The notes: generated by a model from the letters alone, not told the origin. A stretch of 25,236 nucleotides of DNA from HK-STAS-PATE-2 sp035906575 (GCA_035906575.1 JAMIEW010000017.1:1-25236); one strand, 5' to 3'. Counted from the first letter of the stretch, positions 7,023 through 14,665 are shown. Translations and numbers: made by a program.

Positions 7023-7463
7023 ATGAAGGTCACCATCCTCCGCGGCATCTCAGGGTCAGGCAAAACGACTTGGGCAAAAACGCATGCGCCAAATGCGACC
7101 ATCGTATCGACCGACGATTTTTACATTGTCGATGGCGTGTATACGTACGATGCGAATAAAATTGAAGAAAACCATCGTAAAGCTTTTCGTTTGCACTTAG
7201 ATTCTTTGGCAGCCGGTAAAGAATGGATTGTTGTCGATAATACGAATGTTCATGCGTGGGAGTATTCGCCTTATGTTTTGGCGGCTGGCGCTTATGGTTA
7301 TGAAGTAGAATTATTAACGTTTGTCTGTTCTGCCGAGGTGTCGTTGTCACGCAAGCAGCTCGTCGCTGAAGATAAGCTGCGCAATATCGCTGAAATCTTT
7401 GTACGCGAAACCGAACGTATGCCTCGCAAGTTTAAAGGAATTAATAAGATGATTCAGTGCTAG
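7023..7463 (+). CDS. P-loop kinase, N4BP2/polynucleotide-kinase-like
   Basis: A 146-residue AAA_33/zeta-toxin-type kinase. Walker A is GISGSGKTT (residues 9-17). It is followed by STDDFYIVDGVYTYDANK, where the Asp-Asp pair fits the substrate/catalytic site of polynucleotide-kinase-like P-loop enzymes, and by VVDNTNVHAWEY, the VDNTN signature of the NEDD4-binding-protein-2 group. The region with RETERMPR near the end supplies a possible lid arginine. Its substrate (RNA or DNA 5' ends, nucleotide or protein) cannot be told. It begins one base after the stop of the GNAT-methyltransferase gene, so the two are translated from one message. A strong terminator lies 30 bases downstream. Confidence 0.85.
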   Translation: MKVTILRGISGSGKTTWAKTHAPNATIVSTDDFYIVDGVYTYDANKIEENHRKAFRLHLDSLAAGKEWIVVDNTNVHAWEYSPYVLAAGAYGYEVELLTFVCSAEVSLSRKQLVAEDKLRNIAEIFVRETERMPRKFKGINKMIQC

Positions 7464-7467
7464 GTGA

Positions 7468-7496
7468 TTGACATTTTTGGTTATTTATTCTAAAAA
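7468..7496 (+). promoter_or_regulatory. Promoter overlapping the upstream terminator
   Basis: A perfect TTGACA (7468-7473), a 17-base spacer and TAAAAA (7491-7496). The start point would be near 7503, inside the left arm of the terminator hairpin, so the new transcript would lack most of that arm. Confidence 0.65.
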
Positions 7497-7523
7497 AAGG
7501 CACCCAATTCGGGTGCCTTTTTT
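7493..7523. terminator. Intrinsic terminator after the P-loop kinase gene
   Basis: AAAAAAGGCACCC (7493-7505) and GGGTGCCTTTTTT (7511-7523) form a perfect 13-bp stem with loop AATTC. The Shine-Dalgarno GGAGG of the next gene begins right after the T-run. Confidence 0.92.
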
Positions 7524-7532
7524 GGAGGTCGC

Positions 7533-7808
7533 ATGTCCAAAGCCTATGTGATGGATGAAGAGCGCATTATCAATATTGCGCGTCAGCTACACAGAGAGCA
7601 GAACATGCGAATGCAGTTCTGCGAATCCCTGGTTAGTGCCGTCAAGCAAGCCTATGACAATGACTACTCACAGCTGGCTCATTACCCGCTTGTCGAGATT
7701 ATTCGTCTGTTTATTGTTCAGTTCGATGTGCCGCGCGAGCATTGGCTTGCTGCTGCCAAAGCCGTCGACAATCGCCCCGAAGAACAGCGCAAGCTGAAAC
7801 CAATCTGA
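7533..7808 (+). CDS. Small hypothetical protein
   Basis: A 91-residue soluble, mostly helical protein of no family I recognise. It has a near-ideal GGAGG Shine-Dalgarno five bases upstream of the ATG and its own terminator downstream, so it is a real, separately expressed gene. Charged and aromatic residues are spread evenly (RIINIARQLHREQNMRMQF, YPLVEIIRLFIVQFDVPREHW). No signal peptide, membrane segment or zinc motif is seen. Its promoter overlaps the preceding terminator. It sits between a kinase operon and a glycosyltransferase on the other strand, which gives no clue to function. Confidence 0.8.
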   Translation: MSKAYVMDEERIINIARQLHREQNMRMQFCESLVSAVKQAYDNDYSQLAHYPLVEIIRLFIVQFDVPREHWLAAAKAVDNRPEEQRKLKPI

Positions 7809-7856
7809 CCGCCCACTCACTCGACTCTCGTTGAGATGATGGGCGGGTTTTATTTA
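7809..7856 (+). terminator. Intrinsic terminator of the 7533 gene
   Basis: CCGCCCA (7809-7815) pairs with TGGGCGG (7840-7846), with an inner CTCA/TGAG pair, followed by TTTTATTTA. The T-rich tail contains the stop codon of the convergent glycosyltransferase gene. Confidence 0.8.
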
Positions 7857-8554
7857 TGGGTCTTTTTCAGTGTCCGTAATTCTTTCAAAATACGCCACCC
7901 GTCTGAAAGGCTGACCTTGCTATCACGACCATTGCGCCAGTGAACGGGCAATTCTTTAATCGAGTATCCGGCGCGGTCAGCTTTGAGTAAGAGCTCAACG
8001 TCAAAGGTCCAGCCTTTCGCTTGAAGGTTTTCAAAAAGTTCTTTTGCAACAGGTGTTTGAAAGGCTTTGAATCCGCACTGGGTATCGCTTGAGCGAATGC
8101 CGAGATAGCGGCGAATAATGGTATTGAAGAGCTCTCCTAATAAGCCGCGATAAAGCGGTTGCGCGATAGCAATCTCTGATCCCTCGATTCTTCTTGATCC
8201 AATGACAACTGGGTGCTCGCGTAGATGGGGGATAAATTCGGCAAATTGCGATGGATGCGTCGCGAGGTCACAATCCAAAAAAAGGAGAAGATTACCTGTT
8301 GCGGCTTCGACACCTTTTTTGATGGCACCACCTTTGCCCGTATTTTCTGTACTTTTGATGAAAAGGAGGTTGGGTATTGATGCTTGTTTTTCTCTCACGA
8401 GAGCGGCTGTTTGGTCATGCGAGCCATCATCCACGACAATGATTTCAAAAGGTTCGCCAAAGACCTCAAAAGCCACGAGCGTCTCGTCGATCGCGCGGTT
8501 TATCGTTTTTTCTTCGTTATACGCCGGTAAAACGACCGAATAGCTCACGTTCAT
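7850..8554 (-). CDS. Family 2 glycosyltransferase, dolichyl-phosphate glucosyltransferase (ALG5)-like
   Basis: A 234-residue GT-A enzyme. It has the N-terminal VVLPAYNEEKTI, the EIIVVDDGSHDQT nucleotide-binding loop, NTGKGGAIKKGVEAATGN, the metal-binding FLDCDLATHP (DxD-like, in the position of the DAD of the family), VIGSRR, the SSDTQCGFKAFQ acceptor motif and WTFDVELLLKADRAGYSIKELPVHW. This order matches the ALG5/polyprenyl-phosphate-hexose synthase group. Such enzymes load glucose or another hexose onto a lipid phosphate for surface glycan or protein glycosylation. It lacks C-terminal membrane segments, so it is peripheral. The start ATG is at 8554, with no clear Shine-Dalgarno sequence. 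Divergent from murC. Confidence 0.9.
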   Translation of the reverse strand: MNVSYSVVLPAYNEEKTINRAIDETLVAFEVFGEPFEIIVVDDGSHDQTAALVREKQASIPNLLFIKSTENTGKGGAIKKGVEAATGNLLLFLDCDLATHPSQFAEFIPHLREHPVVIGSRRIEGSEIAIAQPLYRGLLGELFNTIIRRYLGIRSSDTQCGFKAFQTPVAKELFENLQAKGWTFDVELLLKADRAGYSIKELPVHWRNGRDSKVSLSDGWRILKELRTLKKTHK

Positions 8555-8634
8555 CGGTGAAACGTTATCATTCGACCATAAAAAAGCAAAGCGATTCAGG
8601 GTTTGTCTAGAGGGGGTTTTCTGTTTTGTGTTTC

Positions 8635-8643
8635 TGCTCTAAT
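8635..8643 (+). promoter_or_regulatory. Extended -10 promoter of murC
   Basis: TGC-TCTAAT ends eight bases before the ATG at 8652. No good -35 lies at 17 bases, so the extended -10 would carry recognition. No Shine-Dalgarno sequence is present. Confidence 0.5.
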
Positions 8644-8651
8644 CTCTCCCT

Positions 8652-10058
8652 ATGAATCTCACTGCATTGAAGCGCGTCCACTTTGTCGGCATTGGCGGCA
8701 TAAATATGTCTGGCGTGGCCAAGATCCTGAAGCGCTCGGGGGTCGAAGTGAGCGGTTCGGATGCTTCACCGTCAGAAGCGACTGCCGAGCTCCAAAAGCT
8801 CGGAGTGTCTGTCGTGATTGGTCATGAGGCAAAAAATATCCCGCAAGATACTGAGCTCGTGATTTATTCGTCGGCGGTCCCGGTGACCAATCCAGAACGT
8901 GCCGAGGCGATGAAGCGCAATATTCACCAGCTCACGAATTTTGAATTTCTTGGTGAGTGGACAAAGGGTAAACGCGTGCTTTTGATTACGGGTACGCATG
9001 GCAAAAGCACGACCACGTCGATCGCGGGTCTCTTGCTTGAGAGTGTTGATGCTGACCCGACCGTTATTGTCGGTAGTCGTGTGCCGTCGTTTCCTGATGG
9101 CAATGTGCGCCATGGGCATTCTGACTGGGTGGTGATTGAAGGTGACGAATACGCCAAGCACTTTTTAGAATTCAAACCGTTTGGTGTCGTCGTGAATAAT
9201 ATCGAACTCGATCACACCGATATCTATCCTGATCTCGAAGCGATGCTTAGCGCCTTTCGTGAAATGTTAGAAAACGTACAAGATGGCGGCATTATTTTGG
9301 CGAATGCCAATGATCCACATGTGCAAACCGTTATTGGACGCGTTCGCGCTCAGCTTGAAGCGCGCCGCATTCGTGTCAAAACGTTCGGATTCGGCATGCA
9401 TGCTGATATCCCGGTTACTGATCATATGACCAAGGCGGGGGAGCAGTCGTTTATGTTGCGTGATCTCGAAGGTCGCCCGCATCGTTTTGTGATGCATGTG
9501 CCGGGTAAGATGAATGTGATGAATGCCGCCGCGGCATTGGCTTTGGTTGGTTCGATCGGTGTGCCTTTTGCAAAACTCATCAAACCCATTGCGGATTTCA
9601 AAGGTATTTGGCGCCGCTTTCAGCTTATTTCAGAAGCGAATGGGATCACGGTTATTTCTGACTATGGCCATCATCCAACGGCAGTAGCTGCAACGCTTGA
9701 AGCGACGAAGTTATTTTATCCGGGTCGTCGAGTGATACTGGCTTTTCAACCGCATCAACGCCAACGCACCAAAGATCTTTTTAGCGCCTTTGTCCCAGCC
9801 TTTGAAAAAGCTGACGCGCTGGCCCTTGTTGAGATTTATGATGTTGTCGGTCGTGAAAATGGTATCGAGATTAGTTCGCGTGATTTGCAAGAAGCCGTGG
9901 TGCGCAATGATATTGAGCGCGCCGTGATGCGCCATGTTGAATTTGCTCCCGATGTGCAATCAGCAAAAGAAATCGTAAAGCGCTGGATGCGTGCAGGTGA
10001 CGTGGTTCTCGTTATGGGCGCGGGTGATATTTATTCGATCGCCACCGAATTGAATTAG
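8652..10058 (+). CDS. murC: UDP-N-acetylmuramate--L-alanine ligase
   Basis: A 468-residue cytoplasmic Mur ligase that adds L-alanine to UDP-MurNAc using ATP, the first step of the peptide stem. The N-terminal domain has FVGIGGINMSGVA (residues 11-23). The ATP loop is GTHGKSTTT (114-122), followed by the EGDEYAKHF acidic motif (163-171) and NNIELDHTDIYPD (182-194). The C-terminal domain carries SDYGHHPTAV (336-345), FQPHQRQRTK (365-374) and VMGAGDIYSI (454-463). DYGHHP is the family's ligand loop and distinguishes MurC from later ligases. Length is normal. murB begins one base after the stop, so the pair is translationally linked. The promoter suggests a leaderless message. Confidence 0.97.
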   Translation: MNLTALKRVHFVGIGGINMSGVAKILKRSGVEVSGSDASPSEATAELQKLGVSVVIGHEAKNIPQDTELVIYSSAVPVTNPERAEAMKRNIHQLTNFEFLGEWTKGKRVLLITGTHGKSTTTSIAGLLLESVDADPTVIVGSRVPSFPDGNVRHGHSDWVVIEGDEYAKHFLEFKPFGVVVNNIELDHTDIYPDLEAMLSAFREMLENVQDGGIILANANDPHVQTVIGRVRAQLEARRIRVKTFGFGMHADIPVTDHMTKAGEQSFMLRDLEGRPHRFVMHVPGKMNVMNAAAALALVGSIGVPFAKLIKPIADFKGIWRRFQLISEANGITVISDYGHHPTAVAATLEATKLFYPGRRVILAFQPHQRQRTKDLFSAFVPAFEKADALALVEIYDVVGRENGIEISSRDLQEAVVRNDIERAVMRHVEFAPDVQSAKEIVKRWMRAGDVVLVMGAGDIYSIATELN

Positions 10059-10059
10059 T

Positions 10060-11046
10060 ATGGAGGTCTTATCAGAGCAAAAGAAAATCGCTTTTGAACA
10101 ACGTTTCAAAAACGTTGTTCGCGATGAACCGATGGCCTCCCATACGAACTTTCGCATTGGCGGTCCTGCGCGTCTCTATGTGATTGCGACGTCTTCAGAT
10201 GAGCTTCTTGAGATGGCGCGTTTTGCTCAAGAGCAAGAAATCCCTTTTGCCCTTTATGGCGGAGGTTCAAATTTACTTGTTGCTGATGAAGGGTATGAAG
10301 GTGTCGTTATTCAAGCGGGAATGCGTGCGATTGTCTTCAGTGGCAACGAAGTCATGGCTGAAGCGGGGGCGATTACGGGGCTTGTTGCAAGACAATCCGT
10401 GCAGAACGGGCTTGGCGGTTTTGAATGGGCGGTGGGTGTGCCGGGCACCATCGGTGGTGCCGTTTATGGTAATGCTGGTTGTTATGGCGGTGAGATGAAA
10501 GACAATGTCGTTACGGTTGACGCGATTCGTTTGCGTGATTTAGAACATGTGACCTTAACGAACGCTGAATGTGATTTTGGTTATCGTTCAAGCTTTTTTA
10601 AAAAAGAACCCCACCTTATTTTATCAACGACCCTTCGCATTGAAGCAGCTGCTGATGCCGAATCCTCAAAAGCGCGTTTACAATGGGTGATGGACGAACG
10701 CAAAGCCAAGCAACCACTCGGAGAATCAAGCGCTGGTTGCGCCTTTAAGAATTGGGATTTTGAAAATGAGTCCGAGTTGGATATTTTGAAACGTGAAATC
10801 CCCGAAGTGCCAGAATCCATGCTTAAGGCAAAGCGTATTTCAGCCGGTTGGTTGATTGATCAGGCGGGCATGCTCGGCGCTTCATTAGGCGATGTCGCGG
10901 TCAGTCAAAAGCACGGTAACTTCATGGTAAACAAAGGCAAAGCAAAGGCCGCTGATGTGATCGCACTCATTTCACGTGTGAAAATGAAGGTCAGAGATAC
11001 CTTTGGGATCGAGCTTGAAGAAGAAGTGCAGCTGATCGGATTCTGA
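10060..11046 (+). CDS. murB: UDP-N-acetylenolpyruvoylglucosamine reductase
   Basis: A 328-residue FAD enzyme that reduces UDP-GlcNAc-enolpyruvate to UDP-MurNAc, the step before MurC. The FAD motif is YGGGSNLL (residues 66-73), followed by GFEWAVGVPGTIGGAVYGNAGCYG (120-143; read in parts as GVPGTIGGAVYGNAG). The CDFGYRSSFFK segment carries the conserved arginine. The C-terminal GIELEEEVQLIG keeps the catalytic glutamate (Glu322 by alignment from memory). The proton-donor position, usually Ser in a SAGSFFKNP-like motif, is Cys227 here (SAGCAFKN). The short type without the extra Tyr loop is likely. Starts one base after murC. Its stop codon touches the first base of an inverted repeat that frames a DUF559 gene. 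Confidence 0.95.
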   Translation: MEVLSEQKKIAFEQRFKNVVRDEPMASHTNFRIGGPARLYVIATSSDELLEMARFAQEQEIPFALYGGGSNLLVADEGYEGVVIQAGMRAIVFSGNEVMAEAGAITGLVARQSVQNGLGGFEWAVGVPGTIGGAVYGNAGCYGGEMKDNVVTVDAIRLRDLEHVTLTNAECDFGYRSSFFKKEPHLILSTTLRIEAAADAESSKARLQWVMDERKAKQPLGESSAGCAFKNWDFENESELDILKREIPEVPESMLKAKRISAGWLIDQAGMLGASLGDVAVSQKHGNFMVNKGKAKAADVIALISRVKMKVRDTFGIELEEEVQLIGF

Positions 11047-11117
11047 ACTTATCCCTCCCCTCGACTTCGCTTGCGCTACGCTCGGGGTATCCCTTTTCAG
11101 GTGTGAAAAGGGAGTTA
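11046..11117 (+). repeat. Left inverted repeat: two-hairpin unit
   Basis: The unit begins AACTTATCCCTCCCC (11046-11060). A C4...G4 stem encloses a 23-base spacer ending at 11087, and a perfect 10-bp hairpin TCCCTTTTCA-GGTG-TGAAAAGGGA (11090-11113) with GTTA after it completes the unit. The reverse complement of 11533-11593 matches it over the first 15 bases, GGGGT, and the last 28 bases without error; only the hairpin A interior differs (23 against 12 bases). Confidence 0.9.
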
Positions 11118-11157
11118 AGGATTGACAATCTTTTTTGTTCGGGGAACGGAGTAGGGA

Positions 11158-11535
11158 ATGCAAATCAATGAACCGAGAATTTATCATAGCTCAAGTCATG
11201 AGCATCTAAGAGATAAGCTAAGAAAAAATCCCACCAAGGCCGAAGAAAAGCTCTGGATTTATTTGAAAGGTAAAAAACTCGGAGCACGTTTTAGACGGCA
11301 AGTCAGCATCGGTCGTTATATCGTGGATTTTTATTCAGCTCACCCTAAGTTGGTTATAGAGGTAGATGGTCTTATTCATACTAGACCTAATCGCGCCGCT
11401 TCTGACGAAATCAGAAGCGAATTCCTCCGCTCCGCCGGCTGCTCAATCATTCGTTTTACCAATGATCAAGTCTTACACGAACTACATCTTGTCCTAGACA
11501 AGATTGAAAAACATATCGTAGCGTTAAATCGATAA
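11158..11535 (+). CDS. DUF559 endonuclease-like protein
   Basis: A 125-residue DUF559-domain protein of the PD-(D/E)XK nuclease superfamily, related to very-short-patch-repair endonuclease. The order is typical: RDKLRKNPTKAEEKLWIYL (an N-terminal helix with the conserved P-T-x-A-E-x-x-L-W), KLGARFRRQVSIGRYIVDFY with the catalytic-region Asp, LVIEVDGLIHT (the E-V-D-G strand), and a late FTNDQVLHEL. Active-site candidates are Asp in YIVDFY and Glu/Asp in IEVDG. A Shine-Dalgarno-like GGAG lies six bases before the ATG. The gene ends inside the right inverted repeat (TAA 11533-11535). Its function is unproven; in this setting it could nick or process the flanking hairpins. Confidence 0.9.
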   Translation: MQINEPRIYHSSSHEHLRDKLRKNPTKAEEKLWIYLKGKKLGARFRRQVSIGRYIVDFYSAHPKLVIEVDGLIHTRPNRAASDEIRSEFLRSAGCSIIRFTNDQVLHELHLVLDKIEKHIVALNR

Positions 11536-11593
11536 CTCCCTTTTCACACCTGAAAAGGGAAACCCCGCGCAACGCGCCGGGGAGGGATAAGTT
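11533..11593 (-). repeat. Right inverted repeat: two-hairpin unit
   Basis: Mirror of 11046-11117. It has hairpin B (TCCCTTTTCA-CACC-TGAAAAGGGA, 11537-11560), then hairpin A (CCCCGCGC-AAC-GCGC with closing GGGG, 11563-11582), then GGGGAGGGATAAGTT ending at 11593. It overlaps the DUF559 stop codon. Confidence 0.9.
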
Positions 11594-11620
11594 GCCTTCT
11601 TTGGGCGCATGCGCGAAAAT
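11592..11620 (+). promoter_or_regulatory. Promoter of hpf
   Basis: TTGCCT (11592-11597), a 17-base spacer and GAAAAT (11615-11620). The -10 box ends eight bases before the ATG at 11629. The first two T's of the -35 belong to the right inverted repeat. Confidence 0.5.
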
Positions 11621-11628
11621 AGAGCCAT

Positions 11629-11931
11629 ATGACTATCAACGTAAAAGCCAAAGGCATTGAGATGACGCCTTCGATTCACGAGTTTTCTGAAGAAAAAGCA
11701 CAATCGCTCGATAAATACGCTGACAATATCAATCATGTTGATGTTGAGGTTGGCAAGCAGAGCGCCCACCACCACTCGGGAGATGTCTTTTTTTGCAAAA
11801 TGATCGTTGATGTAAACGGTCATGTTATTGTTGTTGAACGCGAATCCGACGATCTATATAAGGCGATCGACAAAGTTCGTGACCATTTGCGCGTAGAGAT
11901 CACCGATTGGAAAGAAAAACAGCGAGGTTAA
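11629..11931 (+). CDS. hpf: Short ribosome hibernation-promoting factor (HPF/RaiA)
   Basis: A 100-residue protein of the S30AE family that binds the decoding centre of the 30S subunit and inactivates or dimerises ribosomes under stress. The fold runs MTINVKAKGIEMTPSIHEF (strand 1 and helix 1), AQSLDKYADNINHVDVEVG, HHHSGDVFFCKMIVDVNGHVIVVERESDDLYKAIDKVRDHL (strands 2-4 and the conserved D-L-Y-x-A-I-D helix) and a basic C-terminus. The second domain of long HPF is absent, so it is the short form. The gene has its own likely leaderless promoter and lies just before secA, as is common for hpf in many bacteria. Confidence 0.93.
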   Translation: MTINVKAKGIEMTPSIHEFSEEKAQSLDKYADNINHVDVEVGKQSAHHHSGDVFFCKMIVDVNGHVIVVERESDDLYKAIDKVRDHLRVEITDWKEKQRG

Positions 11932-11939
11932 GCCACATA

Positions 11940-11968
11940 TTGGCAAAAAGAGGTGGATTGTCTAAGAT
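11940..11968 (+). promoter_or_regulatory. Promoter of secA
   Basis: TTGGCA (11940-11945), a 17-base spacer and TAAGAT (11963-11968). The expected start falls on the A of the secA ATG at 11975, and no Shine-Dalgarno sequence is present. Confidence 0.65.
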
Positions 11969-11974
11969 CCCGGC

Positions 11975-14665
11975 ATGCAATCCATGATCAAAAAGCTCTT
12001 TGGCGACCCAAACGCCAAAGAAGTGGCTAAACTTCGCAAAATTGTTGATGTTATCAATAGTCTTGAACCGAGCGTCCAATCTCTCTCGGACGAGGCTCTT
12101 AAGGCAAAGACTGCCGAATTTAAAGACCGTCTCGCAAAAGGCGAAACCTCCGACCAGATTTTACCGGAGGCTTTTGCCGTTGTCCGCGAAGCGTCCAAAC
12201 GCGTTTTGAAGCAGCGCCAATATGATGTGCAGCTGATCGGTGGTCTCGCGCTCAATAAAGGCATGATCGCTGAAATGCGCACAGGTGAAGGTAAGACGCT
12301 TACCGCTGCGGCACCGGTTTATATTAATGCGATTACCGGCAAAGGTGTGCACGTTGTGACGGTGAACGATTATCTCGCGCGTCGCGATGCTGTTTGGATG
12401 GGTCAGGTCTATGAATTTTTGGGGCTGACGGTTGCGTCTATCCAATCGTATAAAAGTTATCGCTACGATCCTTCTTTTAAAAATGAAGCAGATCATGACA
12501 AAGAGCGTGACGAAACGGGTTCATTTAGAATTGACCATGACTACCTTCGTCCTTGCTCGCGCAAAGAGGCGTATGCCTCCGACATCACCTACGGTACCAA
12601 CAATGAATTCGGCTTTGATTATCTTCGCGATAATATGGCTGGGAGCGCAGAAGGTCTCGTACAGCGCGGCTTAGCTTATGCCGTTATTGATGAAGTCGAT
12701 TCGATTTTGATCGATGAAGCGCGTACGCCGTTGATTATTAGCGCACCCGCCGAAGAAGCAGGGGAGTTGTATTACCGCTTTGCCGATGTCGTCCACAGCC
12801 TCATTGAAAAAGACGATTATCTCTTGGATGAAAAACTCAAAACCGCTTCGCTTACAGACGCGGGTGTTGAGAAGGTACAAAAAGCCCTCGGTGTCGAAAA
12901 TCTCTATGGTGAAGGCGGTTTGAAAACGGTTCATCATGTAGAGCAGGCGCTTAAAGCCAAAGTGCTTTTCAAGATTGATCGCGATTATGTGATTCATGAA
13001 GGCGAGATTGTGATTGTCGATGAATTCACAGGCCGTCTCATGATTGGCCGCCGTTATTCAGATGGCTTACATCAGGCCATTGAAGCAAAAGAACGCGTTC
13101 AGATTCAGCGCGAATCCGTGACATTGGCGACGGTGACGTTTCAGAATCTTTTCCGTCTCTATGAAAAGCTTTCTGGTATGACGGGTACGGCTGAAACTGA
13201 AGCAGAAGAATTTCACAAAATCTATAAGCTCGAAGTGCTCTCAATCCCAACCAATCGCGATAATCAGCGTATTGATTTGGTTGATCGCGTCTATAAGAAC
13301 GAGCTTGGTAAATATCGTTCGGTCGTGCGTGAGATCAAAGAGCGTCATCAAAAAGGCCAGCCGGTATTGGTTGGTACGGCATCGATCGATAAAAATGAAT
13401 TGCTTTCAAAAATGCTTGAGATTGAGGGCGTGCCTCACCAAGTCTTGAATGCCAAAAACCACGAAAAAGAAGCCGAGATTATTGCCCAGGCCGGCCGCAA
13501 AGGTGCGGTAACGGTGGCAACGAATATGGCAGGTCGTGGTGTGGATATTCTTCTTGGTGGTAATCCGCCTACAGAAGCAGAAGCGAATGAAGTGCGTGCG
13601 CTTGGTGGATTATTTGTTCTTGGTACCGAACGCCATGAATCACGTCGTATCGATAATCAGCTACGTGGCCGTGCCGCTCGTCAGGGTGACCCAGGTTCAA
13701 CGCAATTCTATCTTTCGATGGAGGATGACCTGATGCGTATTTTTGGCTCTGATCGCATGAAGAAGATGATGGATACGCTCGGTATTGGTGAAGATGAAGC
13801 AATCGAGCACAAAATGCTGACCAAATCATTGGCCGCCGCTCAGCGTAAAGTCGAAGGTCATAACTTTGACCTTCGTAAACACGTGCTTGAATATGATGAT
13901 GTTTTGAACAAGCACCGCACATCGATTTATCGCAAACGCCGCGACTTGCTTGAGGCGTCAACCATGCCAACGGTTGATGGCGAGAGCCCACTCAAAAAGT
14001 TCATCCTTGAAGCGTACGATGGTGAAGTTGAGCAAATCGTTTCACATCATACAACGGCCGAAGTAAACGTTGATTGGGAGGGTAATGAGATGACCGCCGC
14101 GCTTACAGCGCTCTTACCACAAGGGATGCCGCTGAGCGCCGAATGGGTTTCAGCGATCGACAAACTTAAACAAGAAGGCGACGCGGTGAGTCTGCGCACC
14201 GAGCTGATCGAAGCTGGTCAAAAGATGGTGCGTGCCGGTTATGATCATCTTGCAAAAGATGTGAATGATCCAAGCATGATGACGAGTATCGAAAATTCAC
14301 TCCTCTTGCAATCGATCGACAATCTTTGGACGCATCACCTTGAGAACATGGACTATCTTCGCCAAGGCGTGGGTCTTCAAGGGTATGGCCAGCGTGATCC
14401 GCTTGTTGAGTATAAGCGCGAATCATATCGTTTGTTTCACGAGATGTTGGCCGCGTTCAATCAGCGTATCGTAACGAACCTGTTCAGAGTACGTTTGATC
14501 CGCGAGACGCCAACGGAGGTGCCGGCAACGAATCCGCGTGAAAATGATGATATCGCTGATCCGCAAAAACCAACCGAAATCATGGCCGACCCTGGCAATC
14601 TTGGTCGCAATGATGAATGTTTTTGTGGGAGTGGAAAGAAATTCAAGAAGTGCCACGGGGCGTAA
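11975..14665 (+). CDS. secA: Protein translocase ATPase SecA
   Basis: An 896-residue ATPase that drives preproteins through SecYEG. Motifs are in order: MRTGEGKTLTAAAPVY (Walker A, residues 101-116), HVVTVNDYLARRDA (126-139), TYGTNNEFGFDYLRDNM (205-221), VIDEVDSILIDEARTPLII (DEAD-box like, 237-255), FTGRLMIGRRYSDGLHQAIEAKE (preprotein-crosslinking region), TVATNMAGRGVDILLGG and the arginine-finger ESRRIDNQLRGRAARQGDPGS. The C-terminal zinc motif CFCGSGKKFKKCHG is complete. An insert at about 160-196 (SYRYDPSFKNEADHDKERDE and neighbours) makes this part longer than in E. coli SecA, as I recall is usual in CPR. This is the main export motor for the S-layer-like protein encoded downstream. Confidence 0.97.
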   Translation: MQSMIKKLFGDPNAKEVAKLRKIVDVINSLEPSVQSLSDEALKAKTAEFKDRLAKGETSDQILPEAFAVVREASKRVLKQRQYDVQLIGGLALNKGMIAEMRTGEGKTLTAAAPVYINAITGKGVHVVTVNDYLARRDAVWMGQVYEFLGLTVASIQSYKSYRYDPSFKNEADHDKERDETGSFRIDHDYLRPCSRKEAYASDITYGTNNEFGFDYLRDNMAGSAEGLVQRGLAYAVIDEVDSILIDEARTPLIISAPAEEAGELYYRFADVVHSLIEKDDYLLDEKLKTASLTDAGVEKVQKALGVENLYGEGGLKTVHHVEQALKAKVLFKIDRDYVIHEGEIVIVDEFTGRLMIGRRYSDGLHQAIEAKERVQIQRESVTLATVTFQNLFRLYEKLSGMTGTAETEAEEFHKIYKLEVLSIPTNRDNQRIDLVDRVYKNELGKYRSVVREIKERHQKGQPVLVGTASIDKNELLSKMLEIEGVPHQVLNAKNHEKEAEIIAQAGRKGAVTVATNMAGRGVDILLGGNPPTEAEANEVRALGGLFVLGTERHESRRIDNQLRGRAARQGDPGSTQFYLSMEDDLMRIFGSDRMKKMMDTLGIGEDEAIEHKMLTKSLAAAQRKVEGHNFDLRKHVLEYDDVLNKHRTSIYRKRRDLLEASTMPTVDGESPLKKFILEAYDGEVEQIVSHHTTAEVNVDWEGNEMTAALTALLPQGMPLSAEWVSAIDKLKQEGDAVSLRTELIEAGQKMVRAGYDHLAKDVNDPSMMTSIENSLLLQSIDNLWTHHLENMDYLRQGVGLQGYGQRDPLVEYKRESYRLFHEMLAAFNQRIVTNLFRVRLIRETPTEVPATNPRENDDIADPQKPTEIMADPGNLGRNDECFCGSGKKFKKCHGA

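Larger units (their letters stand above)
11046..11593 (+). mobile_element. Candidate DUF559-carrying inverted-repeat element
   Basis: A 548-bp unit consists of one DUF559 endonuclease-like gene between near-identical inverted double-hairpin repeats. It sits exactly between the murB stop and the hpf promoter, and the right repeat end supplies the first two bases of the hpf -35 box. No transposase, DDE motif or obvious target duplication is present. The call as mobile is inference from the repeat architecture; a conserved regulatory cassette is the alternative. Confidence 0.5.

Noticed and set aside
11122..11150. TTGACA before the DUF559 gene as its promoter
   Set aside because: The expected -10 position reads AACGGA, which is poor. 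It is left unassigned; transcription from murB or an unseen promoter is possible.
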